From: Ruminococcus sp. AF31-8BH
Lineage (GTDB): Bacteria; Bacillota; Clostridia; Lachnospirales; Lachnospiraceae
Length of the DNA: 64,000 nt
Reading direction: 5' to 3'
Assembly (NCBI RefSeq): GCF_003460605.1
Contig: NZ_QTVN01000011.1
Coordinates: 54,303 to 118,302, forward strand
Shown here piece after piece: positions 17,552 through 27,528 of the stretch. Both the position numbers and the translations under genes were made by a program. How positions within the stretch are numbered: the stretch's first letter is position 1; the number at the start of each line of letters is the position of its first letter. The notes under the pieces were generated by a model. The model was not told the origin of the DNA. It did not search any database and was given only the letters and a program-made list of their open reading frames with translations.

Positions 17552-20020
17552 TTATTTTACGTTTATTATTACTTTATTGGAAATCACATTTCCACATTCA
17601 GCTGTAACTTCTATAATCCCAGGCTTATCTGCCTGAATAACCAGCATTGCTCTTCCCTGGTATGTCTCTATTTTCTTTCCCTGATAAGCGTAGACATTTT
17701 GTTTCGAACCATTATCAACACTGCATATACGACATGGACCTGATACGTGAAAGATTACTTCCTGTTCCTGATGTCTGATCCATCTGTTCATTTGATCCCT
17801 TAAAGCTAAAACCACGTGTACTGCATCATCTACATCTGCATGTAACTCATTTTTGTCTGCTTCAAGACTTAAAGCTTCGAAATCTGATGGCGTTACTAAC
17901 TCGTCTTCCACTACATACTTTTGGTTTTCTATTCCTTTCACCTTAATCTGACCGGTTTCATATGGAATCACCCATTTTAAGATATGATCCGCATGATCTT
18001 TCAGGTACTGGATTCCATATGACTTATCATTGCAGAACAGTTCAGCACATTCACAGTTTGTGTAAGCTTCAATAACGATTTTTTCCCCTTCACGGTATGC
18101 CCAATACGGGTTAACATCCTGCCATAACCAAAGCATATGTTTCCAGTTGTCTTTCACCTTTTCAACCAGTACTCCATCTGCATCCATTTCATAAAGAGAA
18201 TCTTCCAGTCTCTGTGTTTCCATATGGATATGAGGCTCTTCGTTCCAAAGAGCTTTAAACATATGGTAAGAAGGTTTTTCAAATCCACAGAAATCAATTA
18301 ATCCGCTGCTGGTCCCTTTAACCGGCCACGGATTTCCACGTCCGGCTTCACCAAGATAATCCACCCCCGTCCAGATAAAGATACCCGAAACAAACTCTCT
18401 CTCCAGGACCGATTTCCACTCATGCCATTGACCAAGATTTTCTGTTCCAAGAATTGGTTTGTCAGGATAATTTTCATGACAATAATCGTATACTACCTGA
18501 CGATAGCTGAAACCCACTATATCCAACGCATCGGTATAGCCTGATTCATAACTTGCACTTGGCAAAATACAGTTGGCAACAACAGGTCTCGTTACATCCA
18601 TCTCTTTAGTCCAGGCAGCCAGTTTATGCGCTGTTTCCCCGATCTCATAATGTTCTCTGGGGATTTGTCTGATATTATCTTTGATTTTTTCTCTGGAATA
18701 AGGTGGTAATGTCCAGAAATAATTCCCACTGGCATCTGCATTAAAGTATCCTGTAGCAGCATTATATTTTGGATACGTCCATTCTATTTCGTTTCCAATA
18801 CTCCACTGGAAAATACATGGATGATTCCGGTCACGTAAGATCGTATTCTGTAAATCACTCTTTGCATACTCCTGGAAAAATTCCGCATGTCCTCTTGTAT
18901 AAAAATTCACCTTATCCGGGAATTCCGTTCCATTATTACGTTTATCTTTTGGATTGTCCCATTCATCATAAAACTCTTCCTGGACCAAAAATCCCATCTC
19001 ATCACACAGATTCAGAAAATCTTCTGAAGCAGGATTATGAGCCGTGCGAATCGCATTACATCCGCACTCCTGAAGTTTTTCCAAACGCCTTCTCCACACA
19101 GCTAACGGAACAGCAGCTCCTACCGCACCACCATCATGATGCAGGCATACTCCTTTGATCTTCCGAGATTTTCCATTTAAAAAGAATCCTTTTTCCGGAT
19201 CAAAACGAAACTCCCGAATTCCAAACCTTGTTTGATATGACTGTATTACTTCTTTTCCGGATACTATTTCTACTATAACAGAATACATATTTCCCTGATG
19301 TATATCCCACAATACAGGATTTTCTATCTGAAAGGATATATCAATTTCTCTTTTAGAACCTTTATACATCAGTACATTTCTCTTCTGTTTTTCAACCAGA
19401 GAAGATTCCAAATCATAAAGATAACAGTTTAATATCAGATTTTCATCGTGAATCTTATCATTGACAAGGGTTATCTTTCCACATGCCACTGCTTTCTCAG
19501 CTGTGACAAATGGTGTTGTAAAAAATGTCCCCCAAACCGGAATATGTACTTTCGGTAAAATGTACATAGAAACTTTTCTGTATATTCCAGATCCTGTATA
19601 CCACCTGCTGTCTGCATATCGCTCATGATCCACCGATACAGCTATGATATTCTCGTCCCCCACTCCATTCAGATATTCTGTAACCTCTATACACAGAGGA
19701 GAATATCCGTATGGATGAAATTTCACTTTTTCACCATTCACATAGACCGTAGAACGATTATAAATTCCATCAAAAACAATATAAACGTTCTGGTCTCTCA
19801 TCTCTTCCGTTGTTCTGAATTTTTTACGATACCATCCAAATCCTCCTGTTAAGAATGCAGTACAGGCTTCTCCTTCTACCGGGTCGAAATCTTTTTCAAC
19901 GGACCAGTCATGGGGAATCTGAACATTTCTCCATGATGAATCATCATATTCCAGAAGATGTGCACCAGATTCATTTCCCAGCAAAAATTTCCAATTATCA
20001 TTAAAACTTATTTTTCCCAC
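17552..20020 (-). CDS. GH2 beta-galactosidase-like enzyme
   Basis: 822 residues. Order: jelly-roll sugar-binding domain (1-160), immunoglobulin-like domain (160-270), TIM barrel (280-580) and C-terminal beta domains. Acid/base Glu411 is in WSIGNEIEW; the nucleophile is probably Glu527 in ILGTENLGQW. No signal peptide. In porphyran/agar systems GH2 enzymes remove beta-linked D-galactose so that GH117 can act again, and the position between GH117 and the sugar-acid dehydrogenases fits. Exact linkage is not readable from the sequence. It is followed (17433-17552) by the inverted repeat and no gene. Confidence 0.88.
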   Translation of the reverse strand: MGKISFNDNWKFLLGNESGAHLLEYDDSSWRNVQIPHDWSVEKDFDPVEGEACTAFLTGGFGWYRKKFRTTEEMRDQNVYIVFDGIYNRSTVYVNGEKVKFHPYGYSPLCIEVTEYLNGVGDENIIAVSVDHERYADSRWYTGSGIYRKVSMYILPKVHIPVWGTFFTTPFVTAEKAVACGKITLVNDKIHDENLILNCYLYDLESSLVEKQKRNVLMYKGSKREIDISFQIENPVLWDIHQGNMYSVIVEIVSGKEVIQSYQTRFGIREFRFDPEKGFFLNGKSRKIKGVCLHHDGGAVGAAVPLAVWRRRLEKLQECGCNAIRTAHNPASEDFLNLCDEMGFLVQEEFYDEWDNPKDKRNNGTEFPDKVNFYTRGHAEFFQEYAKSDLQNTILRDRNHPCIFQWSIGNEIEWTYPKYNAATGYFNADASGNYFWTLPPYSREKIKDNIRQIPREHYEIGETAHKLAAWTKEMDVTRPVVANCILPSASYESGYTDALDIVGFSYRQVVYDYCHENYPDKPILGTENLGQWHEWKSVLEREFVSGIFIWTGVDYLGEAGRGNPWPVKGTSSGLIDFCGFEKPSYHMFKALWNEEPHIHMETQRLEDSLYEMDADGVLVEKVKDNWKHMLWLWQDVNPYWAYREGEKIVIEAYTNCECAELFCNDKSYGIQYLKDHADHILKWVIPYETGQIKVKGIENQKYVVEDELVTPSDFEALSLEADKNELHADVDDAVHVVLALRDQMNRWIRHQEQEVIFHVSGPCRICSVDNGSKQNVYAYQGKKIETYQGRAMLVIQADKPGIIEVTAECGNVISNKVIINVK

Positions 20021-20039
20021 TACAGCTCCTTCAAACCTT

Positions 20040-21053
20040 CTAAAAAGTAATCAGCGTTTTTACAATATCTTTTCCATTGGCAATTGTATCTTCAAAAGCT
20101 TTTTGAATCTCTTCTACCGGATACGTTCTTGAAATCATCAAATCGGCATTGATTTTTCCTTCATTCAGCCACTCCACTACTTTAGGGAACTGATGACAGT
20201 TCATACGTGAACCCACTAATGTCAGTTCCTTTTTAGTAATCTTAACCGGCGGAATCTGTGCAGGTTTGGCATCAAATCCTATAACTGCCACCCGACCAGT
20301 CGGACAGGTCAGATCAACAGCCTGCTCTGTCAGCGGTGCAATACCAACTGCATCTATCACTACACTCGCACCACCTGGAGAGAATTTTTCAACAGCTTCC
20401 GCAAGATTCTCTTTTGCAGAGTTGACAATCACATCCGCTCCCATTTCTTTTGCTTTTGCAAGTTTCTCATCCACCACATCGGAAACTAAGACCTTTGCCC
20501 CAACTCCCTTTGCTGCCTGCAGAATACAAAGTCCAATGGTACCACTGCCAATTACAACCACTGCATCGCTCTCTGATGTCATCGTTCTATTTACAATGTT
20601 AACACCTATAGAGAACGGCTCCGCTAATGCTGCCTGTTCATATGTAATACTTGGATCAAACGGATACAGATGATAGTCTTCAACCACGATATAGTCGCAA
20701 TATCCACCGTCCATCTGTACGCCATAACATTTAACATCACTGCAGACATTCGGGTGTCCTGATTTGCAGATATCACAGGTATTACATGCAAATACCGGAT
20801 CCAGGACTACTCTGTCACCCACTTTTACATTCGTAACATTTTTACCAACTTCTTTTACAAGACCAGATAATTCATGTCCCATTATTCTCGGCAATGTCAC
20901 ATCAGCTCTTCCATCGTGAAAAATGTGAAGATCTGTTCCACAAATTCCTACAGCTTTAACCTGAACCAATACTTCATTATCTTTTTTGATTTCAGGTTTT
21001 TCCATTTCAACTACTTCAATTTTCTGTACTTCCACTAATTTTGCTGCACGCAT
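20040..21053 (-). CDS. zinc-dependent medium-chain alcohol dehydrogenase, candidate L-KDGal 5-dehydrogenase
   Basis: 337 residues. Catalytic zinc ligands Cys38 (GICGTD), His60 and Glu61 (GHE); structural zinc cysteines 90, 93, 96 and 104; Rossmann GSGTIGLCILQAAKG. Start ATG 21053 (MRAAKLVEV) has GAGGAGAAGG upstream; an upstream in-frame ATG at 21122 would overlap the previous gene. Similar to L-galactonate/L-threonine-type dehydrogenases. Paired with the KduD-like SDR just upstream, it could oxidise C5 of 2-keto-3-deoxy-L-galactonate so that the SDR re-reduces it to D-KDG. Confidence 0.85.
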   Translation of the reverse strand: MRAAKLVEVQKIEVVEMEKPEIKKDNEVLVQVKAVGICGTDLHIFHDGRADVTLPRIMGHELSGLVKEVGKNVTNVKVGDRVVLDPVFACNTCDICKSGHPNVCSDVKCYGVQMDGGYCDYIVVEDYHLYPFDPSITYEQAALAEPFSIGVNIVNRTMTSESDAVVVIGSGTIGLCILQAAKGVGAKVLVSDVVDEKLAKAKEMGADVIVNSAKENLAEAVEKFSPGGASVVIDAVGIAPLTEQAVDLTCPTGRVAVIGFDAKPAQIPPVKITKKELTLVGSRMNCHQFPKVVEWLNEGKINADLMISRTYPVEEIQKAFEDTIANGKDIVKTLITF

Positions 21054-21081
21054 TTTCCTTCTCCTCAATTCAGATAATATA

Positions 21082-21882
21082 TTATTTAGGCTGTTTTCCA
21101 ATATATGCAAGAATACCACCATCTACATATAAAATATGTCCATTTACAAAATCAGAAGCTTCGGATGCAAGGAATACTGCAGGTCCTTCCAGATCTTCCG
21201 GTGTTCCCCATCTTGCTGCAGGTGTTTTCGAAATAATAAACTGATCAAACGGATGGCGAGAACCATCTGCCTGTAACTCTCTCAGAGGTGCTGTCTGAGG
21301 TGTTGCAATATATCCAGGTCCAATACCGTTACACTGAATATTATATTCTCCATATTCAGATGCAATATTTTTTGTCAGCATCTTCAGACCACCCTTGGCT
21401 GCCGCATATGCTGAAACTGTCTCTCTTCCCAGTTCACTCATCATAGAGCATACGTTAATAATTTTTCCATGTCCTTTTTTAATCATTCCCGGCACAACTG
21501 CTTTAGATACAACAAACGGAGCAATCAGGTCAATATCAATAACCTCTTTAAATTCTTCTGTACTCATGTCCGTCATTGGAATTCTCTTGATGATTCCGGC
21601 ATTATTTACCAGAATATCAATAGTTCCCATTGTTTTTTCTATGTCCGCAACCATTTCTTTTACCTGATCTTCTTTTGTTACGTCACAGAAATAACCTTTC
21701 ACTTCTATTCCGTCTTCTTTGTAAGCTTTTAATGCCTCCTCCATATGCTTTTCGCCACGGCAGTTAAATGCAATTTTTGCTCCGGCCTTTGCAAGAGCTT
21801 TTGCCATAGCATAGCCAATTCCGTATGCTGCCCCGGTAACAAGTGCAACCTTTCCTTCTAATGAAAACATTTTTTCTGACAT
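21082..21882 (-). CDS. SDR, gluconate 5-dehydrogenase / KduD-like
   Basis: 266 residues of classical SDR: TGAAYGIG at 16-23, NNAG near 93, Ser146, Tyr159 and Lys163 (YAAAKGG), and the C-terminal GHILYVDGG. Members oxidise or reduce C5 of keto-deoxy sugar acids. First gene of the operon, with a strong ribosome site (AAAGGAG) and a promoter at 21926-21954. Its role as reductase of 2,5-diketo-3-deoxy-galactonate to D-KDG is inferred from the alternative AHG pathway described in marine bacteria and from its partner dehydrogenase. Confidence 0.86.
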   Translation of the reverse strand: MSEKMFSLEGKVALVTGAAYGIGYAMAKALAKAGAKIAFNCRGEKHMEEALKAYKEDGIEVKGYFCDVTKEDQVKEMVADIEKTMGTIDILVNNAGIIKRIPMTDMSTEEFKEVIDIDLIAPFVVSKAVVPGMIKKGHGKIINVCSMMSELGRETVSAYAAAKGGLKMLTKNIASEYGEYNIQCNGIGPGYIATPQTAPLRELQADGSRHPFDQFIISKTPAARWGTPEDLEGPAVFLASEASDFVNGHILYVDGGILAYIGKQPK

Positions 21883-21925
21883 AATAATCTCCTTTCTCTG
21901 ACTCGAGCACTTTTTCTTTTTATTT

Positions 21926-21954
21926 ATTATATACTATATTGTTCATCATTTCAA
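21926..21954 (-). promoter_or_regulatory. promoter of the AHG/GH117 operon
   Basis: Leftward TTGAAA (21954-21949), exactly 17 bases, TATAAT (21931-21926). It lies 44 bases upstream of the first start codon. The upstream bases AAAAGG and downstream AAAT are shared with the transporter-operon promoter at 33983-34011, suggesting common control. Confidence 0.8.
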
Positions 21955-22011
21955 CCTTTTATAATATTATTTAAACGAAAGTTTGACAGTTGAATATTGA
22001 AAAAAGTACTC

Positions 22012-22037
22012 GCAGGCCGCATAAAACCTGCTTTTTT
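22012..22037 (+). terminator. small hairpin with T-run at left end of the IS
   Basis: GCAGG and CCTGC flank ten bases and are followed by TTTTTT. It lies just ahead of the transposase and would block read-in from outside. Confidence 0.5.
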
Positions 22038-22105
22038 GTGTCAATCGTTTTTATCTGTACTTGTTTGTAATTGTGCGCCATAATAAAAGAAAAGGACTTT
22101 TTATC

Positions 22106-23305
22106 ATGTATATCACAATTACTGGCAGTAAAAATAATAAAGACGTATATATTTATCAGTCGTTCCGAAAAGAAGATGGAAGACCTTCTTCCCGTATCTA
22201 TAAGAAACTTGGAAAATACAATGCCCTTTTAGAAGAATTCAATGGGGATAAGGATAAACTAATGGCATGGGCTAAAAATGAAGCAGCAAAAGAAACGGAT
22301 CTCTACAACCAGCATAATGGAAAGGTCATCGTGGAGTTTTCCCAGGCATCCTGCATTCCTCTCAATGAAGCCCGCTCTTTTTATGCCGGCTATCTTTTTC
22401 TTCAGGAATTATGCACAGAACTCCGTCTTGATAACATTTGCAGAGTGATCAAAAGACGGCATTCGCTGAAAAAAATGAAAAAAGAAGACCGGGAGACTGC
22501 CATGGATCCAAAACAGTTCCGAAAAATAGGATCCGCTGATTTCGTTGACCTCACCACTTTAGACGAGACAGATGAAAGTGTTTTCAATTCGATCTACTAC
22601 AAGGAAGTTCCTGTTGTTACAGGTGATATGGACGAAACACTGATCGTTACCTATTCTCCTAAATACAAAGCTTATCAGAAAAAAGTCAGAGCCCGCCAGA
22701 TTGAACGTGCCGAAAAAATAATTCAATCATCTGGGGCAAAAAGAAAAGAAAAAAATCAAAACGATCCAATGCGTTTTGTAAAAAAGACTTCCATTACTGA
22801 AGATGGGGAGATTGCGGAAAAGAAAGTATACGAGCTTGACGCAGAACAGATTGCAAAAGAAAAGCTGTACGATGGTTTCTATGCGGTTATCACCAACCTG
22901 GAAGGGGATGTTGGTGAGATCATAAAGATCAACAAACAGCGTTGGGAAATCGAAGAAAATTTCCGGATCATGAAAACAGAGTTAGAAGCCCGTCCGGTAT
23001 ATGTACGAAGAGATGATCGTATCAAAGCACATTTTATGACCTGCTATATCAGTCTTTTACTTTACCGGTTGTTAGAGCAAAAACTCACCGAAAACTACAC
23101 AGCAGAACAGCTCATAGCAACATTGCGTTCTATGAAACTAACACTATTAAATACCGCCAATGGTTATATTCCTTCCTACACAAGAACCGAAATAATAGAT
23201 ACGTTGCACAAAGCATTTGGTTTTCGTACAGACTATGAATTTATAAAAAAATCAACTATGCGAAGCATAATTAAACAAACTAAGAAATTAAATTTTCAAG
23301 ATTAA
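22106..23305 (+). pseudogene. IS1634/IS4-group transposase with internal deletion
   Basis: About 399 residues. The N-terminus YITITGSKNNKDVYIYQSF and C-terminus INKQRWEIEENFRIMKTELE, with the YREK-like region giving the last catalytic Glu, match IS1634-type transposases, which are usually 550-600 residues. After RVIKRRHSLKK the sequence jumps to a later part without loss of frame, so the first catalytic Asp region seems deleted. ATG 22106 has AAAGGAC in front. The element lies between the AHG-operon promoter and the UroD-like gene, separating the two core operons without breaking either. Ends are not clear; roughly 21975-23345. Confidence 0.7.
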
Positions 23306-23409
23306 GAGGAAAACAACATGTCTAAAGGGCGACTCCGCAATCTTTCAAATACAATAATAACAAAATAAATTCAGAGCCGCCATTAGACTTTATATATTTC
23401 TGCTTATAT

Positions 23410-24467
23410 TTATCTTTTTCTCAAATCCTGATACACTTCATTATAAAAAAGCGCATTTTCAACTGGTGTATTTGCCGGGATATGATTTCCAACCGCCATA
23501 AAGAAACCAGGACACTTTTTACCAATATCCATACATCTTTTCACTTCCCGGTAAATGTCATCTTTTGTTCCATTTAATAAGACTCTGGTATCTACATTAC
23601 CAATAAACGCATGTGTTTTCCCATATTTCTCAGCAATATATTTCATGTCAGTAATAGGTTCCAACACAAACCCATTAATTCCGCAATCCACTATGTCATC
23701 TATAAATTGCGTATAGTTTCCGTCTGAAGTATAAATTATTTTTTTTCCGGCTTCTCTCAATGGTGAAAACAGTTTTTTATAATTAGGAAATACATATTTT
23801 CTATACCAGCCAGGATTCACAAAAGCACCCGATGTCCAGACAATATCGTCATGGATTTTTACTACCGGTGCATCACAATCAGCCAGTGCTTTAAAATATT
23901 GAAGTATCCATTCTGTATATCGATCCGCAACCTTTCCAAATTGTTCGGCATCCACACCCAGAGCCATCAACAGCATATCCCATCCGAAAATCTCGATCAG
24001 ACCGGAAACAAGTGTAATATAGATTCCCGTAGTATTTACCGCATCCGGTACCATTTCACATTGTTTCTTATAGTCAGCATTAAATTTGTCCACCTGATCG
24101 GAATGATTGATCGTCCCGTATACCTGCAGAGGATCAAATTCTAACACTTCTTCAACATCTTCAAAAGGACAAAACACTTGATTACTATAATCTGTTCCCT
24201 CTGCCGCAAAAGCTGCATGACCCATTTGTGTTCTGCATTGATCTAATTCTTTTACATGGACCAGTACATTCCATGAAAAACTGTAATCCCATGCCTTTTT
24301 AAAAGCGTTACTGGCAGCCTGCCTGATATCTTCGCTACTTTTAGCATTCACATCAATCCCTGTTACTTTTTTACCAGTTCCCAGTGCTGCGATGCTGAAT
24401 ACTCTGTTCTCGGAACTCTGGACGGCATTTCCAGATTCAGCGCAGCTATTCCATCCTGATATGACAT
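23410..24467 (-). pseudogene. uroporphyrinogen-decarboxylase-fold protein with one-base frameshift
   Basis: ATG 24467 (ribosome site AGGAG) begins MSYQDGIAALNLEMPSRVPR and runs to LVKK. A run of six A (complement of 24367-24372) then leads to TAA; one more A would continue as VTGIDVNAKSSED and the rest of a 350-residue UroD-family barrel (DCDAPVVKIHDDIVW, FIGNVDTRVLLNGT). The UroD fold includes cobamide methyltransferases, but the His-x-Cys zinc motif of MtaA/MtbA is replaced here by YTSDGN, so methyl transfer is doubtful. Last gene of the transporter/sulfatase operon, 20 bases after GH29. Frameshift may be decay, slippage or an error. Confidence 0.78.
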
Positions 24468-24486
24468 CAAAAAATCTCCTCTCTTT

Positions 24487-25965
24487 TTAATCAACTATTA
24501 TCTTGATTCCCACCGGTAAAGTCGTATTCATTCCTTTTGCACTCACTGACAGGTATTCATCACATAACTGAAATTCGCATCCCTGAGGGGCACCCAAAAC
24601 TTCAACGTTACGAATGACTCCTTTAAAGTTTTTCGATTTTTTCCCAAAAGTTTTAATCCTCACTACTCCGTCCTCCGGCCATTTCATTGAAAAAGCAAAA
24701 ATACACCCGTTTTTATAGGTGAATCTGAAATCTTCCGATGTAAAACTATGTTCCAGTACATCTGTAAAATGTCCTTCTTCTGTTACGGTAGGACCTTCTC
24801 CACTTTTTTTCCAAAATGAAGTTTCATAGATTCCTTCTCCATTGATATCCATCCATTCACCCAGCGCATTCAGTAATTCGATATCTTTTTCCGGCAAGGT
24901 ACCATCCGCTTTAGGCCCAACATTTAACAACAAGGATCCATTTTTGCTCACTACATCTATCAGACAGCTTATGATTTCTTCCGGTTTTTTGTAATCGTTA
25001 TTTTCTGTAAAACACCAGGAGTTTTTGGCTACAGAGGTGTCATTTTGCCAATAATCCGGAGATATATCTGACAATTGACCACGTTCAATATCACGTACTC
25101 CGCACTGATACATCAACGCATCATTTTTATAATTTACCGTCACTTCTTCTCCCCACTCAAGTGCTCTGTTATAATAGTACGCAATAAATTTTTTAAGATA
25201 CGGTTTTGCAGCTTCTACTTGTATCCACCAGTCAAAATATACTATTCTGGGTCTGTACTTATCCACAATTTCACAGGTACGCACCAGCCAGTCCTGCATA
25301 AACAGTGTTTCTACCTCAAATCCCTGTATCTGTTCCTGATTATAATTTTCAAAAGGCTCTATATAAGAAGGCCAATAAAAATCTCCATACTCCAGTTTTT
25401 CCGGGATATCACTTTCTGTTTCTCTCATTCCTCCCATAAACCAGTAGTGCTCTATGCGATGAGAGGATGCAGTAAATACGAGATCATTTTTTTCAACTTC
25501 ATTCTTGAGCATTCCCATCATATCTTTGCACGGACCTTTTTTAGCTGCACACCACTCTGATAATTCACTGTCATACATTTGAAAACCGTCATGATGTTCA
25601 GCAACAGGCATAATAAATTTTGCACCTGCTCTCTTAAATAATTTAACCCATTCCTCAGGATTGTAATTTTCCGCTTTAAACATTGGCACAAATTCTTTAT
25701 ATCCAAATTCTTTTAACGAACCATATGTTTCGATATGATGTCTGTATTCACTTGTATCTTTTTTATACATCCAACGCGGATACCATTCATTACCAAATGC
25801 CGGAACAGAAAACACTCCCCAATGAATAAAAATACCGAGTTTGGCATTTCTATACCAGTCCGGGACTTTATGAAAAGCAAGAGAATCCCAGGTATCTTTA
25901 TAAGGACCTCGTTCTATTACTTCATCAATTTTTTTCAGATATTTTTCTAATTTATCTCTTCTCAT
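24487..25965 (-). CDS. GH29 alpha-L-fucosidase-family enzyme, candidate alpha-L-galactosidase
   Basis: 492 residues. FIHWGVFSVPAFGNEWYPRW (46-65), AEHHDGF (122-128) and the nucleophile Asp245 in VYFDWW are GH29 hallmarks; a C-terminal beta domain follows. No signal peptide. L-galactose is L-fucose with a 6-hydroxyl, and GH29 members of porphyran loci in gut Bacteroides act as L-galactosidases. Neighbouring sulfatase and GH2 genes suggest this enzyme trims L-galactose after desulfation. Start has AGGAGGAGATATGG directly upstream. A true fucosidase cannot be ruled out. Confidence 0.87.
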   Translation of the reverse strand: MRRDKLEKYLKKIDEVIERGPYKDTWDSLAFHKVPDWYRNAKLGIFIHWGVFSVPAFGNEWYPRWMYKKDTSEYRHHIETYGSLKEFGYKEFVPMFKAENYNPEEWVKLFKRAGAKFIMPVAEHHDGFQMYDSELSEWCAAKKGPCKDMMGMLKNEVEKNDLVFTASSHRIEHYWFMGGMRETESDIPEKLEYGDFYWPSYIEPFENYNQEQIQGFEVETLFMQDWLVRTCEIVDKYRPRIVYFDWWIQVEAAKPYLKKFIAYYYNRALEWGEEVTVNYKNDALMYQCGVRDIERGQLSDISPDYWQNDTSVAKNSWCFTENNDYKKPEEIISCLIDVVSKNGSLLLNVGPKADGTLPEKDIELLNALGEWMDINGEGIYETSFWKKSGEGPTVTEEGHFTDVLEHSFTSEDFRFTYKNGCIFAFSMKWPEDGVVRIKTFGKKSKNFKGVIRNVEVLGAPQGCEFQLCDEYLSVSAKGMNTTLPVGIKIIVD

Positions 25966-25980
25966 CCATATCTCCTCCTG

Positions 25981-27471
25981 TTATTTGTATTTTTCAAACG
26001 TACGCTGCAATTCCACGTATGCTTCATCCTGATCCTGATATTTTTCTTTTAATTCACATAATAATCCTTTCAATTCTTCTCTTATTTCATAATAAGCAGG
26101 ATCTTCATACACATTTTTAAGTTCGCTGGGATCTTTTTGTAAATCATATAACTCCCAACCTGGTTGCGTAGGTTTATCAACCGCTCCTTCTGCATCCAGA
26201 GCCAATCCATAATAAAAAGTAAGTTTATAATCTTTGGTTCGCACCCCATAATGTGCCGGGTTATCATGCTGATGTGCCAGATGCATCCAATATCTGAAAT
26301 AAATACCTTTATGATATTCCTCTTGAGGCTTTCCAGCTATCATATTCCTGCATGAGATTCCCTGCATATTTTCCGGTATACTGATTTCCGCATAATCCAG
26401 CAAGGTCGGAGCAATATCAATATTGGCCATTAATTCAGTACAATTTGTGTGCGCCGGAATCTCCCTCGGATATCGTATCAGGAGTGGTGTGCGCAGACTT
26501 TCTTCAAAACTCCACCTTTTATCTTGGTAATCATGTTCCCCAAGAAACATCCCCTGATCAGATGTATAAATAACAACCGTATCTTCCAAAATTCCTTCTG
26601 CTTCCAATACATCCAGTAATTTCCCAACTGAATCATCAATCGCTGCAACTGTTCTTAAATAATCTTTCAAATATTTCTGATATGCTGCTTTCCCTTTTTC
26701 TTCATAAGTCATGTGCTCTGTTCCCTGTAACGGACCTGTAACATAATCCTTTTTACAGAAATCATAATATAAACTGCGGATCCTGCTCCGGGGCGTAACC
26801 GAACTTCCAAAATCTCTCGTAGCAGGGCTTCTATGGCTTCTGTCTTCAAAAAGACTTTCCGGTTCCGGTATGGTTTTGTCATCAAACATATGTTCATGCC
26901 GCTGTGCATATTCCCAGAAATCATGCGGTGCCTTATGGTGACACATCAAGAAGAAGGGTTGTTCTTTTTTTCGGTTTTTGATCCAGTTTGTCGTTAGATT
27001 TGTTATGATATCCGTCACATAACCCTCATACAAAACATACCCATTATTCTTATCTTTAAAGGAAGGATTAAAATAAACTCCCTGTTCTCCAAACATTCCC
27101 TGTCCTTCTTTAGCCAGATACTGGTAATCATCAAATCCTTCCGGATCACATCCCAGATGCCATTTTCCAAACATGGCTGTCTGATATCCGTTTTCTTTTA
27201 ATATCCTTGCTAAATTCAACTCTGTTTCAGGATTCCATTTATCTCCCAATGTTCTTACACCATTTAACTGACCATACTGGCCAGTCATAATACTCGCCCG
27301 TGCAGGTGTACAGATTGCATTCGTTGCACAATAGGCATCCATTCGACATCCTTCCTGGTATAATCTGTCCATATTGGGCGTCTGGAAAACAGATTGTAGA
27401 ATGGAATGATAACAGCTGATCGCATTTGCAGCATGGTCATCAGACATGATATATAATATATTAGGTCTCAT
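25981..27471 (-). CDS. S1-family sulfatase, Cys-type
   Basis: 496 residues. The formylglycine site Cys54-Thr-Pro-Ala-Arg58 lies in AICTPARASIMTG. Metal ligands are in SDDHA (10-14) and YTSDQGMFLGEHD, with GKWHLG in between. FRYWMHLAHQHDNPAHYGVR near the C-terminus resembles the S1_11-like group that includes 6-O-sulfatases of GlcNAc and L-galactose. No signal peptide, so the substrate must be imported. Cys-type means activation by the anaerobic maturases at 8831 and 41790. Lies 15 bases upstream of GH29 in the same operon; a galactose-6-sulfate target is inferred. Confidence 0.88.
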   Translation of the reverse strand: MRPNILYIMSDDHAANAISCYHSILQSVFQTPNMDRLYQEGCRMDAYCATNAICTPARASIMTGQYGQLNGVRTLGDKWNPETELNLARILKENGYQTAMFGKWHLGCDPEGFDDYQYLAKEGQGMFGEQGVYFNPSFKDKNNGYVLYEGYVTDIITNLTTNWIKNRKKEQPFFLMCHHKAPHDFWEYAQRHEHMFDDKTIPEPESLFEDRSHRSPATRDFGSSVTPRSRIRSLYYDFCKKDYVTGPLQGTEHMTYEEKGKAAYQKYLKDYLRTVAAIDDSVGKLLDVLEAEGILEDTVVIYTSDQGMFLGEHDYQDKRWSFEESLRTPLLIRYPREIPAHTNCTELMANIDIAPTLLDYAEISIPENMQGISCRNMIAGKPQEEYHKGIYFRYWMHLAHQHDNPAHYGVRTKDYKLTFYYGLALDAEGAVDKPTQPGWELYDLQKDPSELKNVYEDPAYYEIREELKGLLCELKEKYQDQDEAYVELQRTFEKYK

Positions 27472-27528
27472 CCTATACTCCTTCTTTCTACTACAATGAA
27501 TTTATGAATAACCACTAATTCCGTCTGT

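Noticed and set aside
23410..24467. True uroporphyrinogen decarboxylase for haem synthesis
   Set aside because: No haem genes nearby and the sequence follows the divergent UroD-like group found in sugar and methyl-transfer loci.
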